Origin: Chitinophagaceae bacterium
GTDB taxonomy: Bacteria > Bacteroidota > Bacteroidia > Chitinophagales > Chitinophagaceae
Direction of reading: 5' to 3'
NCBI GenBank assembly: GCA_019638595.1
Contig: JAHBTJ010000027.1
Span: 29,719-93,718, forward strand
Length of the DNA: 64,000 nucleotides
Shown here: piece by piece, positions 17,140-26,105 of the stretch
Numbering within the stretch: the stretch's first letter is position 1
How the letters are laid out: every line of letters starts with the position of its first letter
Notes under the pieces: generated by a model
Seen by the model: only the letters and a program-made list of their open reading frames with translations
Told to the model about the DNA's origin: nothing
The model's database searches: none
Position numbers and translations under genes: made by a program

Positions 17140-18147
17140 ATGAAAGTTGCGGTAGTAGGAGCCACCGGATTAGTAGGCTCTAAAATGTTGCAGGTTCTTG
17201 CAGAAAGAAATTTCCCGGTTACGGAATTGATCCCTGTAGCCTCCGAAAAATCAATCGGAAAAGAAGTGGAATTTAAGGGAAAGAAGTATAAGGTGGTGAG
17301 TGCAGCCGATGCTATTGCAGCAAAGCCTGATGTGGCCATATTTTCCGCCGGCGGAAGCACCTCTCTTGCGCTTGCGCCCCAGTTTGCGGCTGCCGGTATA
17401 ACTGTTATTGATAATTCGTCGGCATGGCGCATGGACCCTACCAAAAAATTAGTGGTGCCTGAAATTAATGCCGATGCCTTAACTAAAGAGGATAAAATAA
17501 TTGCCAATCCTAACTGCTCCACCATACAAATGGTGGTGGCGCTGAATCCGCTGCATAAAAAATATGGAATAAAAAGAGTGGTGGTTAGCACCTACCAGAG
17601 TGTTACCGGTACCGGGGTGAAAGCTGTTGAACAACTTCATGGCGAAAGGAATAGATCGGTAAAAGGAGAGAACGGCGAATATCCTATGGCATACAAATAT
17701 CCTATTGATCTGAATGTAATTCCGCAGATAGATGTATTTGTTGACAACGGTTACACCAAAGAAGAGATGAAGATGGTGAATGAAACCAAAAAGATCATGC
17801 GGGATGATACTATACGCGTAACCGCTACTACGGTTCGTATACCTGTAATGGGCGGACATAGCGAAAGCGTGAACGTGGAATTTGAAAAGGATTTTGACCT
17901 GGCCGAAGTAAAAAGCCTGCTTGAAACGGCGCCGGGCATAATTGTGGCCGACGATCCGGCAAACGCAGTATATCCTATGCCTAAAGACGCGCATGAAAAA
18001 GATGAAGTATTTGTAGGAAGGCTGAGAAGGGACGAAACACAGCCCAATACTTTAAATATGTGGATCGTGAGCGATAACCTCCGTAAAGGCGCGGCTACCA
18101 ACGCGGTGCAGATAGCGGAGTATTTAATGGACAATAAGCTGTTATAA
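17140..18147 (+). CDS. asd: Aspartate-semialdehyde dehydrogenase
   Basis: Asd reduces aspartyl phosphate to aspartate semialdehyde, the branch point for Lys/DAP, Thr, Met and Ile. The 335-residue protein starts MKVAVVGATGLVGSKML (NADP-binding GxxGxxG) and has the active-site Cys in IIANPNCSTIQMVVAL (about residue 127). The catalytic His lies in RVPVMGGHSESVNVEF-like context (RIPVMGGHSE). Full length for the family. It lies 43 bp after the attenuator terminator and is followed by a strong terminator at 18175. Confidence 0.97.
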   Translation: MKVAVVGATGLVGSKMLQVLAERNFPVTELIPVASEKSIGKEVEFKGKKYKVVSAADAIAAKPDVAIFSAGGSTSLALAPQFAAAGITVIDNSSAWRMDPTKKLVVPEINADALTKEDKIIANPNCSTIQMVVALNPLHKKYGIKRVVVSTYQSVTGTGVKAVEQLHGERNRSVKGENGEYPMAYKYPIDLNVIPQIDVFVDNGYTKEEMKMVNETKKIMRDDTIRVTATTVRIPVMGGHSESVNVEFEKDFDLAEVKSLLETAPGIIVADDPANAVYPMPKDAHEKDEVFVGRLRRDETQPNTLNMWIVSDNLRKGAATNAVQIAEYLMDNKLL

Positions 18148-18174
18148 TAATAATGGTAGAAAAATTTATTGAAA

Positions 18175-18208
18175 GCGCAGCCCGGCAATTGCCGGGCTGC
18201 GCTTTTTT
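18175..18208 (+). terminator. Rho-independent terminator of asd
   Basis: GCGCAGCCCGGC (18175-18186), loop AATT, GCCGGGCTGCGC (18191-18202), then six T: a perfect 12-bp stem. Confidence 0.9.
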
Positions 18209-18384
18209 AGCGCCCGGGAGTTCCCCATCTCTTCCCGGCAATTCATTCTATCCGGCAGCACATTATAAGGGCTCTTCATAAGTAATAGTAACCACTCATA
18301 CATCAAACCGGCTGTAGTGCAACGGCATATCACAGGGCACTGTCATCTCTGCGATTGGTTAATTTATTATTTAAAAAGAAAGAA

Positions 18385-19044
18385 ATGAAAGTTAAAAGTT
18401 TGATTTTGGCCGTCGGAATGCTGACGTTGCTTGGCTCCTGCGAAAAGGATACTATTATAGGTGGAGGTACCGTAAAAACAGAAGACCGGGAAGTAAGCGA
18501 TTTTACAAAAGTAGCCGTTGAAGGTTCTACCAATATCCATATTACAAAGGGAAGCCGCTTTGATGTATCGGTAAAGGCATATAAAAATCTTCTCCCCTAT
18601 TTAAAAACCCGTGTGGAGAATAACACATTGATCGTTAAATATGAAAACAGTACAAGTGTAGGCAATGACAATTCGCAGGTGTTTATTACCATGCCTGTGC
18701 TGAATGGAGTAAGCGCTACAGGAAGCGGGGATATAGATGTAAAGGGTATTTTTGAACATACTCCGGGCTTTGACGCGCATATCAGCGGGTCGTCGGATAT
18801 CAGTATTGAGAATGCCCGGGCTGAAAACCTGGTAGTATCCATTTCGGGTAGCGGCGACTTTAAAAGCTTTGGACTTTCCATTGAAGACGCAAATATTTCT
18901 ATATCCGGCAGCGGTGATGTTGAGATAACCGTGAATAAAAAACTAAAAACGAAGATCAGCGGCAGTGGCAATATCTTTTATAAGGGTAATCCTGCTACGG
19001 TAGATAACAATATCAGCGGCAGCGGTAAAGTAGTAAAGAAGTAA
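18385..19044 (+). CDS. GIN-domain (DUF2807) lipoprotein
   Basis: A 219-residue lipoprotein. The ATG at 18385 opens MKVKSLILAVGMLTLLGSCEKD, a lipoprotein signal with Cys at about residue 19; the frame begins 30 bases earlier. The body matches the 'head GIN domain' beta-helix: repeated GSGDID, SGSSDIS, SGSGDFKS, SGSGDVEI and SGSGNIF turns, each about 15-25 residues apart. GIN proteins sit at the cell envelope; their ligand is unknown. A terminator follows. Confidence 0.9.
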   Translation: MKVKSLILAVGMLTLLGSCEKDTIIGGGTVKTEDREVSDFTKVAVEGSTNIHITKGSRFDVSVKAYKNLLPYLKTRVENNTLIVKYENSTSVGNDNSQVFITMPVLNGVSATGSGDIDVKGIFEHTPGFDAHISGSSDISIENARAENLVVSISGSGDFKSFGLSIEDANISISGSGDVEITVNKKLKTKISGSGNIFYKGNPATVDNNISGSGKVVKK

Positions 19045-19054
19045 GTATAGTATA

Positions 19055-19094
19055 AGCCAGTGCCTGCTTTATCTGGCAGGTACCTGGCTTTTTT
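19055..19094 (+). terminator. Hairpin terminator after the GIN-domain gene
   Basis: AGCCAG (19055-19060) plus an inner CCTG pair with CAGG and CCTGGCT (19083-19089), followed by a T run. Confidence 0.6.
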
Positions 19095-19129
19095 ACATGC
19101 ATACAAAATGCGACGGTTACAGCAACAGG

Positions 19130-19801
19130 TTACTCCGGCTCAACAGCCCTGTTAAGAAAATAAATGAGCGGCTGAAGGGTTTTGAATGCTTCTATGGTAT
19201 CCTTTACCAGGCTTTTTGATAACAGTTCGGTATCGCTTAATTCCTTCATGGCGATCCAGCTCTTTAATTTAAGGAACGATGCTGCCGGGTTGTCTTTTTC
19301 GTAACCCTTTGGTACATTGGTCAGGCTGATTTCTGCATCCCGGTCCAGGTCTTTGTACGTTGCGATAAATTTTTTCGATCCTACTATTTTTTTTAACTCA
19401 TCCAGCGAATAATCAATCTCCTGCCGTATTTTTTGTGTTTCCGCGGGCATTGGCATCCATATTCCACCTCCCACAAAAGTATTGCCGGGCTCCAGGTGAA
19501 AATAATAACCGGCGTATATTGATTTTTTCCCTCCGCGGTTAATGCTGGCTGCAAAATTTTTTTTGTAGGGCGTTTTGTCTTTACTGAAACGTATATCGCG
19601 GTTAATGCGGAACATGCATGCTTTTGCAGTAAGCGAGGCAATGGAAGGATCATGCTTTGCAAACCCGGTAATTACAGCCTGTATAAAACTTTCAAAGTCT
19701 GCCCTGGCTTTTTCAAAGTCTTTCCTGTTAGCGTCGAACCAGGGTTTGTTATTATTTTTAGACAGCTTTTTTAAAAACTGTATAGTGCCGGTCTGGATCA
19801 T
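19130..19801 (-). CDS. DUF2461 domain-containing protein
   Basis: A 223-residue cytosolic protein of family DUF2461 (TIGR02453-type). Key blocks are TIQFLKKLSKNNNKPWFDANRKDFEKARADFESF, MFRINRDIRFSKDKTPYKKNFAASINRGGKKSIYAGYYFHLEPGNTFVGGGIWMP and the KGYEKDNPAASFLKLKSW segment near the C-terminus. The function is unknown. It runs toward the GIN gene, with the terminator between them. Full length for the family. Confidence 0.93.
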   Translation of the reverse strand: MIQTGTIQFLKKLSKNNNKPWFDANRKDFEKARADFESFIQAVITGFAKHDPSIASLTAKACMFRINRDIRFSKDKTPYKKNFAASINRGGKKSIYAGYYFHLEPGNTFVGGGIWMPMPAETQKIRQEIDYSLDELKKIVGSKKFIATYKDLDRDAEISLTNVPKGYEKDNPAASFLKLKSWIAMKELSDTELLSKSLVKDTIEAFKTLQPLIYFLNRAVEPE

Positions 19802-19912
19802 GTTATTGTATTAAAAAATTAAGCATTCTGAATCTATCAATAAAAATAGAACAGAATGCTCAAATAAAATGATCTAGTGTGAATAGGGGATCGCGGGCAA
19901 TTATATTTTACA

Positions 19913-20476
19913 CTATTTTATTCTTCCCCAGTTTTCTCCGCTCCTGATCCTGTAAAGTGTCATTTCACTTACGTTATATTTTTCGGCAAGCTGCCTGTAA
20001 GTGAGTTTACGCCCGGGATCTGCGATCGTTTTTTTAATAGCGCTTACCTGGCCGGCGGTAAGCTTAAGACCCGAAGACCGGTTAGCCTGGATTTTTTTGT
20101 ATGCTACTTTGGCCGGGCTTTTTTGCTGGTGACGGCCTACTTCACTTTGCGTAGCCCATTTAAGGTTAGACGCTTTGTTATCCGTTTTATTAAAATTAAT
20201 ATGAATAACAAATTGATGTTTGGGCGAAGGCTTTTTGCAAAACAGGCGGGCAATTTCGCGATGAATGTAAAGGGTTCCTTTGTTATCGGGACGATGCAGG
20301 TTCAAACTCCGGTATCCGGTAGTTAAAGATCCGCTCAGTAAATGTCCGTCTTCATGAATATCGTTTGTGTAGCTGGCTACACGACCGAGGTTTGATACCG
20401 CGTACTTTTTCCTGAGTTGTTTCCATCCTGAAAATTGAAGGGGTTTCCATGATTCGCCGGGGATTTTTTTGATCAT
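19913..20476 (-). CDS. NUMOD4/HNH-type homing-endonuclease-like protein with C-terminal HTH
   Basis: A 187-residue protein. The N-terminus (ESWKPLQFSGWKQLRKKYAVSNLGRVASY) is a NUMOD4 motif. It is followed by an HNH_3-like segment (GYRSLNLHRPDNKGTLYIHREIARLFCKKPSPKHQFVIHINFNKTDNKASNLKWAT) and a DNA-binding C-terminus with an HTH-like stretch (TYRQLAEKYNVSEMTLYRIRSGENW). The usual core D-H-I-N of HNH is H-I-N here (VIHINFNKTDN), so catalysis is uncertain. It stands alone between two housekeeping genes, with no intron visible. Such genes are common, probably as selfish or domesticated elements. Confidence 0.82.
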   Translation of the reverse strand: MIKKIPGESWKPLQFSGWKQLRKKYAVSNLGRVASYTNDIHEDGHLLSGSLTTGYRSLNLHRPDNKGTLYIHREIARLFCKKPSPKHQFVIHINFNKTDNKASNLKWATQSEVGRHQQKSPAKVAYKKIQANRSSGLKLTAGQVSAIKKTIADPGRKLTYRQLAEKYNVSEMTLYRIRSGENWGRIK

Positions 20477-20568
20477 AGTTGATGTTTTTAGGTTTCTAAA
20501 TTTACTAAATTACTATTGGTTTATATATTTAATTTTTATAAAACAAAAAGCGCTATTCTTTGCCGTTA

Positions 20569-22683
20569 TCATATTGCCTCCCCGCTGCTGTTCAGCATTT
20601 TAAGAAATTCATCTTCCGATATGATCTTAATAGTATTGATCTTTTTAGCTTTTTCAAGCTTTGAGCCCGCGTCTTCACCTACTACCAGGTAATTTAACTT
20701 ACTGCTGACGCCGCTAACAATGCTTCCCCCGCTTTCCTCCACCATTGCTTCTGCCTGGCTTCTTTTAAGCTTATGAAGGGTTCCGGTAAATAAAAAGGTT
20801 TGCCCCGCAAGATTGCTGCCCGTATGCAGTTCCTTTTTTTCGTTTTTCAACTGTAGTCCTTCTGCTTCCAGTTGCTTCAGCAAATCAATATTTTGTTCAT
20901 TATGGAAAAACTGGTAAATGCTGCCGGCTACCTTCGGGCCAATATCTTCCAGTTCCTGTAATCGCTCCTGCGAATATTCCTTTAAATCGAAAAGATGATT
21001 TATGGCGTTTGCCAGTACTTTAGCTGTAGTTTCACCCACAAAACGGATGCCCAATGCGTATATCAGCCGGTGCAGCGGTTGCTTCTTGGAGGCTTCCACA
21101 GCCTGTTGCAGGTTGGTAACGCTTTTTTCTCCAAATCCCTCCAGTTGTCTTATATTATCGAAAGGAAGCCGGTAAATGCCCGGAACGTCTTTAAGGAATT
21201 GCAGCGCATAAAACTTTCTTACAATAGCGTCTCCCATTCCACGGATGTCCATGGCATCTTTACTATTGAAGTGAATGATGCGTTCCACTATCTGCGCCTC
21301 GCAGTTATTGCTGTTATTACACCTCCATACGGCCTCGTCCTGCGTTTTTTCTAACGGGTAACCGCAAACAGGGCAATGGGTGGGGAAACGGATGATCTTT
21401 TCATCGCCGGTTCTCAGCTCCGGGAAAGATTTTACAACCTGCGGTATTACATCGCCGGAACGTTCAATTAAAATGGTATCGCCCAGTTGCAGGTTTTTTT
21501 CTTTTATATATTCTTCGTTGTGAACTGAAATGCTTGATACCGTTACTCCGCCCACCGATACCGGGTCTATTTTAGCCACAGGTGTTATAGCGCCGGTTCT
21601 TCCCACCTGGAACTCTACCGCCCGCAGCTTACTTGTTCCCTGCCTGGCCTTAAACTTAAAAGCGATCGCCCAACGGGGGTGGTGGGTGGTCATTCCCAGT
21701 TGATCCTGTACCTCCAGGCGGTTTACTTTTATTACCATCCCGTCTATTTCGTAAGGGAGATCATCGCGCTGCTTTTCAAACGCTTCACAATATTCAATCA
21801 CTTCCCGTATGTTCTTCAACACTCTTTTTTCCTGTGCCGGGCTTCTGAAACCCAGGTTCCACAACATTTGTAAAGTGCCGCTGTGTGTATCCAGCGCCGG
21901 GGGCTGCTCTTTTCCAGGCTCAGGGGTAACATCGCTAACATGGTATATAAATGCTTCCAGGTTCCTGCGGCTTACCTCTTTAGGATCTTTTATCCGGAGC
22001 GATCCTGCCGCTGCGTTCCGTGGATTTGCCAGCCTGTCAAGCCCCTGCTCCTCCAGCGCGTCGTTATAGGCTTTGAAGTTATTTTTATTCATCAGGACCT
22101 CTCCCCTGATCTCAATTTGCCGGATGCCGTATTGCGAGAATTTTGCAGACAAGGGAACCGACCTGATCTGGCGGATATTGGCGGTAATATCATCTCCGGT
22201 AACGCCGTCTCCACGGGTAGAGCCGCGCAGCAAAAAGTCGTCCTCGTAAATAAGGGAAATGCTGGCGCCATCAAATTTAGGTTCAACACAATACTCTATT
22301 TCAGTAAGCCCGCTCAATTCTTTCGCTTTCCTGTCAAAATCCACCAGGTCTTCAGCGTTGTAGGAGTTATCGAGCGAAAGCATTGGAACCAGGTGCTGTA
22401 CCTTGGGGAAATCTTTGGTCAATCCTTTGGAAACACGTTGCGTGGGAGAGTCGGTAGTGACCAGCCCGGGATGGGCGGCTTCGATTTTCTCCAGCGCTTT
22501 ATACAACTGATCGTATTCCCCGTCGGCAATCAGTGGGTCGTTCAATATATAGTAACGGTATTCGTGAAAGCGGAGCACATCGCGCAATACATGTATATCT
22601 ATATCATCCGGGCTGCCGCTGACCTGCTGTAATAAAGTGGTTGTTTCCGATTGTAAATGCTGTGTTTGTTCTTTATTATACAT
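20569..22683 (-). CDS. ligA: NAD-dependent DNA ligase
   Basis: LigA seals nicks in replication and repair using NAD. The 704-residue protein has the Ia/adenylation domain with catalytic Lys in CVEPKFDGASISL (near residue 135) and the OB domain. A zinc finger (CPVCGYPLEKTQDEAVWRCNNSNNCEAQ) is followed by the HhH repeats and a C-terminal BRCT domain (LAGQTFLFTGTLHKLKRSQAEAMVEESGG). Domain order and length are normal. The start MYNKEQTQHLQSE is unusual for the family and downstream starts are possible. Confidence 0.97.
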   Translation of the reverse strand: MYNKEQTQHLQSETTTLLQQVSGSPDDIDIHVLRDVLRFHEYRYYILNDPLIADGEYDQLYKALEKIEAAHPGLVTTDSPTQRVSKGLTKDFPKVQHLVPMLSLDNSYNAEDLVDFDRKAKELSGLTEIEYCVEPKFDGASISLIYEDDFLLRGSTRGDGVTGDDITANIRQIRSVPLSAKFSQYGIRQIEIRGEVLMNKNNFKAYNDALEEQGLDRLANPRNAAAGSLRIKDPKEVSRRNLEAFIYHVSDVTPEPGKEQPPALDTHSGTLQMLWNLGFRSPAQEKRVLKNIREVIEYCEAFEKQRDDLPYEIDGMVIKVNRLEVQDQLGMTTHHPRWAIAFKFKARQGTSKLRAVEFQVGRTGAITPVAKIDPVSVGGVTVSSISVHNEEYIKEKNLQLGDTILIERSGDVIPQVVKSFPELRTGDEKIIRFPTHCPVCGYPLEKTQDEAVWRCNNSNNCEAQIVERIIHFNSKDAMDIRGMGDAIVRKFYALQFLKDVPGIYRLPFDNIRQLEGFGEKSVTNLQQAVEASKKQPLHRLIYALGIRFVGETTAKVLANAINHLFDLKEYSQERLQELEDIGPKVAGSIYQFFHNEQNIDLLKQLEAEGLQLKNEKKELHTGSNLAGQTFLFTGTLHKLKRSQAEAMVEESGGSIVSGVSSKLNYLVVGEDAGSKLEKAKKINTIKIISEDEFLKMLNSSGEAI

Positions 22684-22752
22684 GTAAACGGTTTTGGGCT
22701 GTAAATGTATAATAAAGCTTTGGCGTGGTAAACTTTACATCCGCAATTGCAG

Positions 22753-23844
22753 CTAAGCTACCTGCAACTGGTCGGTGGGGCGTTGACCCAACTGCTTCAT
22801 AAACCGGTAATGAGAAGCGATAGCGCCGCCAAGCGTAGGGAAATAGTTATACCTGAGCCCAAATTCATTACAGGTACTTTCAACGATCTTGCTGATCTCC
22901 GGGTAATGGATGTGGCTGATACGTGGGAACAGGTGATGCTCGATCTGAAAGTTCAGTCCACCCACAAACCATGACAGCAATTTGCTTTTGGCAGCAAAAT
23001 CGGCGGTGGTTTTTACCTGGTGGATGGCCCATTCGTTCTCAATCTTTTTAGGCTCAATGCCTGCTACATCAAACTCGGCATGTTCTACCACGTGCGCCAG
23101 TTGAAACACCAGTGCCAGCGTTAACCCCAACACAAAGTGCATTACCAAAAAGCCTACCAGCCAGGGCTTCCAGCCCAGTACCATTATGGGAAGTACAATG
23201 GTGAAACCAACGTATAGCGCCTTTGAGATCCAGAACACCAGGTGTTCTTTTAGGTCCATCGGCTTAAGAGGAGTGGTATATACTTTTTTGGTTACATATT
23301 TTATGTAATCGGTTATGAACAGTAAAAACAGGGAGGTAAATCCATAAAGGATGAACATGTAATTATGCTGGTACTTATGAATAGGATACCACTTTTGGCT
23401 GGAGCACTCTCTCATGAAAGGCTTGTTGTTGATATCATCATCAATACCGTCTATGTTGGTATAGGTGTGATGAACAATATTATGCTTTAGCTTCCAGAAA
23501 AATGCGTTGCCACCCAGCGCGTTCATGCTCAGGCCCATCACTTCATTTACCCATCCCCTGGTTGAATAGCTGCCATGGCAGGCGTCGTGCATTACATTAA
23601 AGCCGATGCTTGCCAGGGTAAACCCGAACAACCCGCTCAGCAAAATGCCAATGGCGGGGTGCATCGGCACAAAAAGCAAAGACAGGTAAATAAGTATCGC
23701 TGCCGGAATAAGTACAATAGATTTAGTATACAGTTTCCAGTTGCCTGTTTTTTTCAGGTTATTGTCGGCAAAATACTGGTCTACATTTGCCTTTAAAGCA
23801 TTAAAAAAAGCTCTATTCTTGTTGTTGAAGGTAACTTTGTACAT
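22753..23844 (-). CDS. Membrane fatty acid desaturase
   Basis: A 363-residue integral membrane di-iron desaturase. Three His boxes are visible: HDACHGSY (about residue 105), HNIVHHTYTN (about 142) and a third QIEHHLFPRISH (about 305). Four or more hydrophobic segments separate them. This is the acyl-lipid/acyl-CoA delta-desaturase family with QxxHH. A -7-like box TATCTTTG (minus, 23985-23978) lies 134 bases upstream. The 230-bp gap upstream holds nothing else recognisable. Confidence 0.93.
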   Translation of the reverse strand: MYKVTFNNKNRAFFNALKANVDQYFADNNLKKTGNWKLYTKSIVLIPAAILIYLSLLFVPMHPAIGILLSGLFGFTLASIGFNVMHDACHGSYSTRGWVNEVMGLSMNALGGNAFFWKLKHNIVHHTYTNIDGIDDDINNKPFMRECSSQKWYPIHKYQHNYMFILYGFTSLFLLFITDYIKYVTKKVYTTPLKPMDLKEHLVFWISKALYVGFTIVLPIMVLGWKPWLVGFLVMHFVLGLTLALVFQLAHVVEHAEFDVAGIEPKKIENEWAIHQVKTTADFAAKSKLLSWFVGGLNFQIEHHLFPRISHIHYPEISKIVESTCNEFGLRYNYFPTLGGAIASHYRFMKQLGQRPTDQLQVA

Positions 23845-24074
23845 GTGAGCTGGTCGGTTTAAGGCATAGTCAATTGCTGTAATGCCATTCTTAAAAAATA
23901 ATAACGTTTATCCGGGACTTTAATTTCAGTACTCCTCTGGTTCTTTCTTCGCGGAAATACTTTTTGCAACGGATGTGCAAAGATAGCATATAAACCTCAT
24001 ACGAGTGTGTTAAGAATCAATGATATTCGTCAGGTATTTGTTTTTTTTAAAGGCGGGAACGGAGGTTAAAGCGG

Positions 24075-24461
24075 TTAGTTCATTTTAAAAGGAACGATCA
24101 TATCAAAAACCGGGATCTTTACTTCAAACTGTTTTCTTGAAGTAATATTCTCCATAGCATAAGTGCCGTACATTTTACCCATTTCGGTACGCAGGTTGCA
24201 ACCGCTTACATACTGGTATTGTTCGCCGGGGTTTATCTGTGGCTGAACCCCTACAACACCTTCGCCCTCTACTTCGCGTTGTGTTCCGTTGCTGTCGAAT
24301 ATATACCAGTGCCTGCGCAGTAACCGCACAGGAAAAGAATTATTGTTTTGTAAGGTGATGCGGTATGCAAACATAAACTCACCACTCACCGGGTTACTAT
24401 AGTCCGGCTGATAGAAAGTTTCTACGGTTACTGTTACTCCTTCCGTTACTTTTGACGCCAT
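24075..24461 (-). CDS. apaG: ApaG-domain protein
   Basis: A 128-residue protein with the ApaG immunoglobulin-like fold. It reads MASKVTEGVTVTVETFYQPDYSNPVSGEFMFAYRITLQNNNSFPVRLLRRHWYIFDSNGTQREVEGEGVVGVQPQINPGEQYQYVSGCNLRTEMGKMYGTYAM. The frame opens at 24515, but the ATG at 24461 gives the standard length. The cytosolic role (linked to Co/Mg phenotypes and ApaH in enterobacteria) is not established in this phylum. Confidence 0.93.
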   Translation of the reverse strand: MASKVTEGVTVTVETFYQPDYSNPVSGEFMFAYRITLQNNNSFPVRLLRRHWYIFDSNGTQREVEGEGVVGVQPQINPGEQYQYVSGCNLRTEMGKMYGTYAMENITSRKQFEVKIPVFDMIVPFKMN

Positions 24462-24623
24462 TGCCCTAGCCAAGTTTGACTTAAAAATAGCAAAAAACCA
24501 CGACAGGAATGGCAAATCTTCAGAAATTTTGGATTCTGTAATTCAATTCCCGGTTACCTTTGCTGTTCTGATTCATAACATTTCTTGCCGGCTTTCGTTT
24601 TTTACAAAAAAATTCTGCGTAAT

Positions 24624-26075
24624 ATGAAAATAGCCGTAGCTAAAGGCGATGGTATAGGTCCGGAGATAATGGGAGCTACCCTCCGTATTTTTGAAGCCAA
24701 TAAAGTTCCGCTTGAATATGAGTTTGTTGACATGGGTAAGTGGGTATTCGACAAGGGGTTTTCTAACGGAATGACCCCCGAAGCCCAAATAACCATTGAA
24801 AACCTGGGGCTGCTGTTTAAAGGGCCCATGGAAACGCCCAAAGGAAAGGGTGTTAAAAGTATTAATGTAACGGCCCGCAAAACCTGGAATACATATGCCA
24901 ACAAGCGTGTTTTTCAATCGCTGCATGGGGTAGATACTGTTTTTTCAAAGGCGGGCATTCCTATTGATATTACCATAGTAAGGGAGAATATCGAAGATAC
25001 TTATGGTGGCGTGGAGCACATGCTTACGCATGATGTTGCGCTGAGTCGCCGGTTTATTACAAAGCCGGGCAGCCTGCAGGTGATCCGCTATGCGTTTGAA
25101 ATGGCCAGGCAAAAAAATGCAAAGCGCATTAGTTGTGGTCACAAAGCCAACATCATGAAAATTACCGACGGGCTTTTCCTGGAATGTTTTTATGAGGTGG
25201 CAAAAGAATACCCGGAGCTGAAAGCCGACGATATTATTGTTGACGACCTGTGCATGAAGCTGGTTACGCGCCCCGATTTATTTGATGTGGTAGTGCTGAC
25301 CAATTTGCAGGGTGATATTGTATCGGATCTTTGCGCAGGGCTGGTAGGCGGACTTGGATTTGCACCTTCGGCCAATGTGGGGGATCATATTTCTATTTTT
25401 GAAGCGGTACATGGAACCGCCCCAGATATAGCCGGAAAGAATATAGCCAATCCTACCGCGCTTTTGTTAAGCGGTATTTCAATGTTACGTCATGTAGGAT
25501 TAACAGAAAACGCGGCTGTTATTGAAAACGCTTTGCTGTATACTTTGGAAAGCGGTGTGCATACCGGCGATTTTGGTAATAAATCAAAGCCATCTGTTAA
25601 CACAACGGAATTTGCCGATGCGGTGATCAGCAATTTTGGCAAACAGCCTCAATGGAACCCCAAGCCGGTGGTACCGAATAAGCCGGGAACGCCTGCTCCG
25701 TTCAGGCTGGTGCAAAATGCCATGATGGAATCGGTGGAAATTGGAAATGAAGATATTGTAGGAGTGGATCTTTTTATTGAAAGCAATGAACAACCCCACT
25801 CAATCGCCGTAAAATGCCAGCGCCATGCGGGCGTTAAATTCAAGCTGGTAAATATCAGCAACCGCGGCACACAGGTTTGGCCAACAGGGTCGGTATATAC
25901 CAACCTGGTAAACGCTTACAATGTTCGTTTTGAAACGCTCGACGGGCAGCCACTTAATCAGCAGGACATACTGGGGCTGTACATCAGCATGAGCGGTAAT
26001 TTCAAGATCTGTTCTTCGGAGCTGCTGAATATGTGGGGAGATAAAAGAGGGTATAGTCTTGCCCAGGGACAATAA
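24624..26075 (+). CDS. icd: NADP-dependent isocitrate dehydrogenase (Thermus-type)
   Basis: A 483-residue isocitrate dehydrogenase of the TCA cycle. The ATG at 24624 begins MKIAVAKGDGIGPEIMGATLRIFEANKV. Characteristic blocks are NVTARKTWNTYANKRVFQSL, IVRENIEDTYGGVEHMLTHDVALSRRFIT, IIVDDLCMKLVTRPDLFDVVVLTNLQGDIVSDLCAGLVGGLGFAPSANVGDHISIFEAVHGTAPDIAGKNIANPTALLLSGISML. A 140-residue C-terminal extension (LVQNAMMESVEIGNEDIVGVDLFIES...) is typical of this long bacterial/Thermus subgroup. The frame opens at 24585, but the extra residues are not conserved. Confidence 0.95.
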   Translation: MKIAVAKGDGIGPEIMGATLRIFEANKVPLEYEFVDMGKWVFDKGFSNGMTPEAQITIENLGLLFKGPMETPKGKGVKSINVTARKTWNTYANKRVFQSLHGVDTVFSKAGIPIDITIVRENIEDTYGGVEHMLTHDVALSRRFITKPGSLQVIRYAFEMARQKNAKRISCGHKANIMKITDGLFLECFYEVAKEYPELKADDIIVDDLCMKLVTRPDLFDVVVLTNLQGDIVSDLCAGLVGGLGFAPSANVGDHISIFEAVHGTAPDIAGKNIANPTALLLSGISMLRHVGLTENAAVIENALLYTLESGVHTGDFGNKSKPSVNTTEFADAVISNFGKQPQWNPKPVVPNKPGTPAPFRLVQNAMMESVEIGNEDIVGVDLFIESNEQPHSIAVKCQRHAGVKFKLVNISNRGTQVWPTGSVYTNLVNAYNVRFETLDGQPLNQQDILGLYISMSGNFKICSSELLNMWGDKRGYSLAQGQ

Positions 26076-26105
26076 AATGTATTTGTTATTACAGGAAGCA
26101 GGTTT

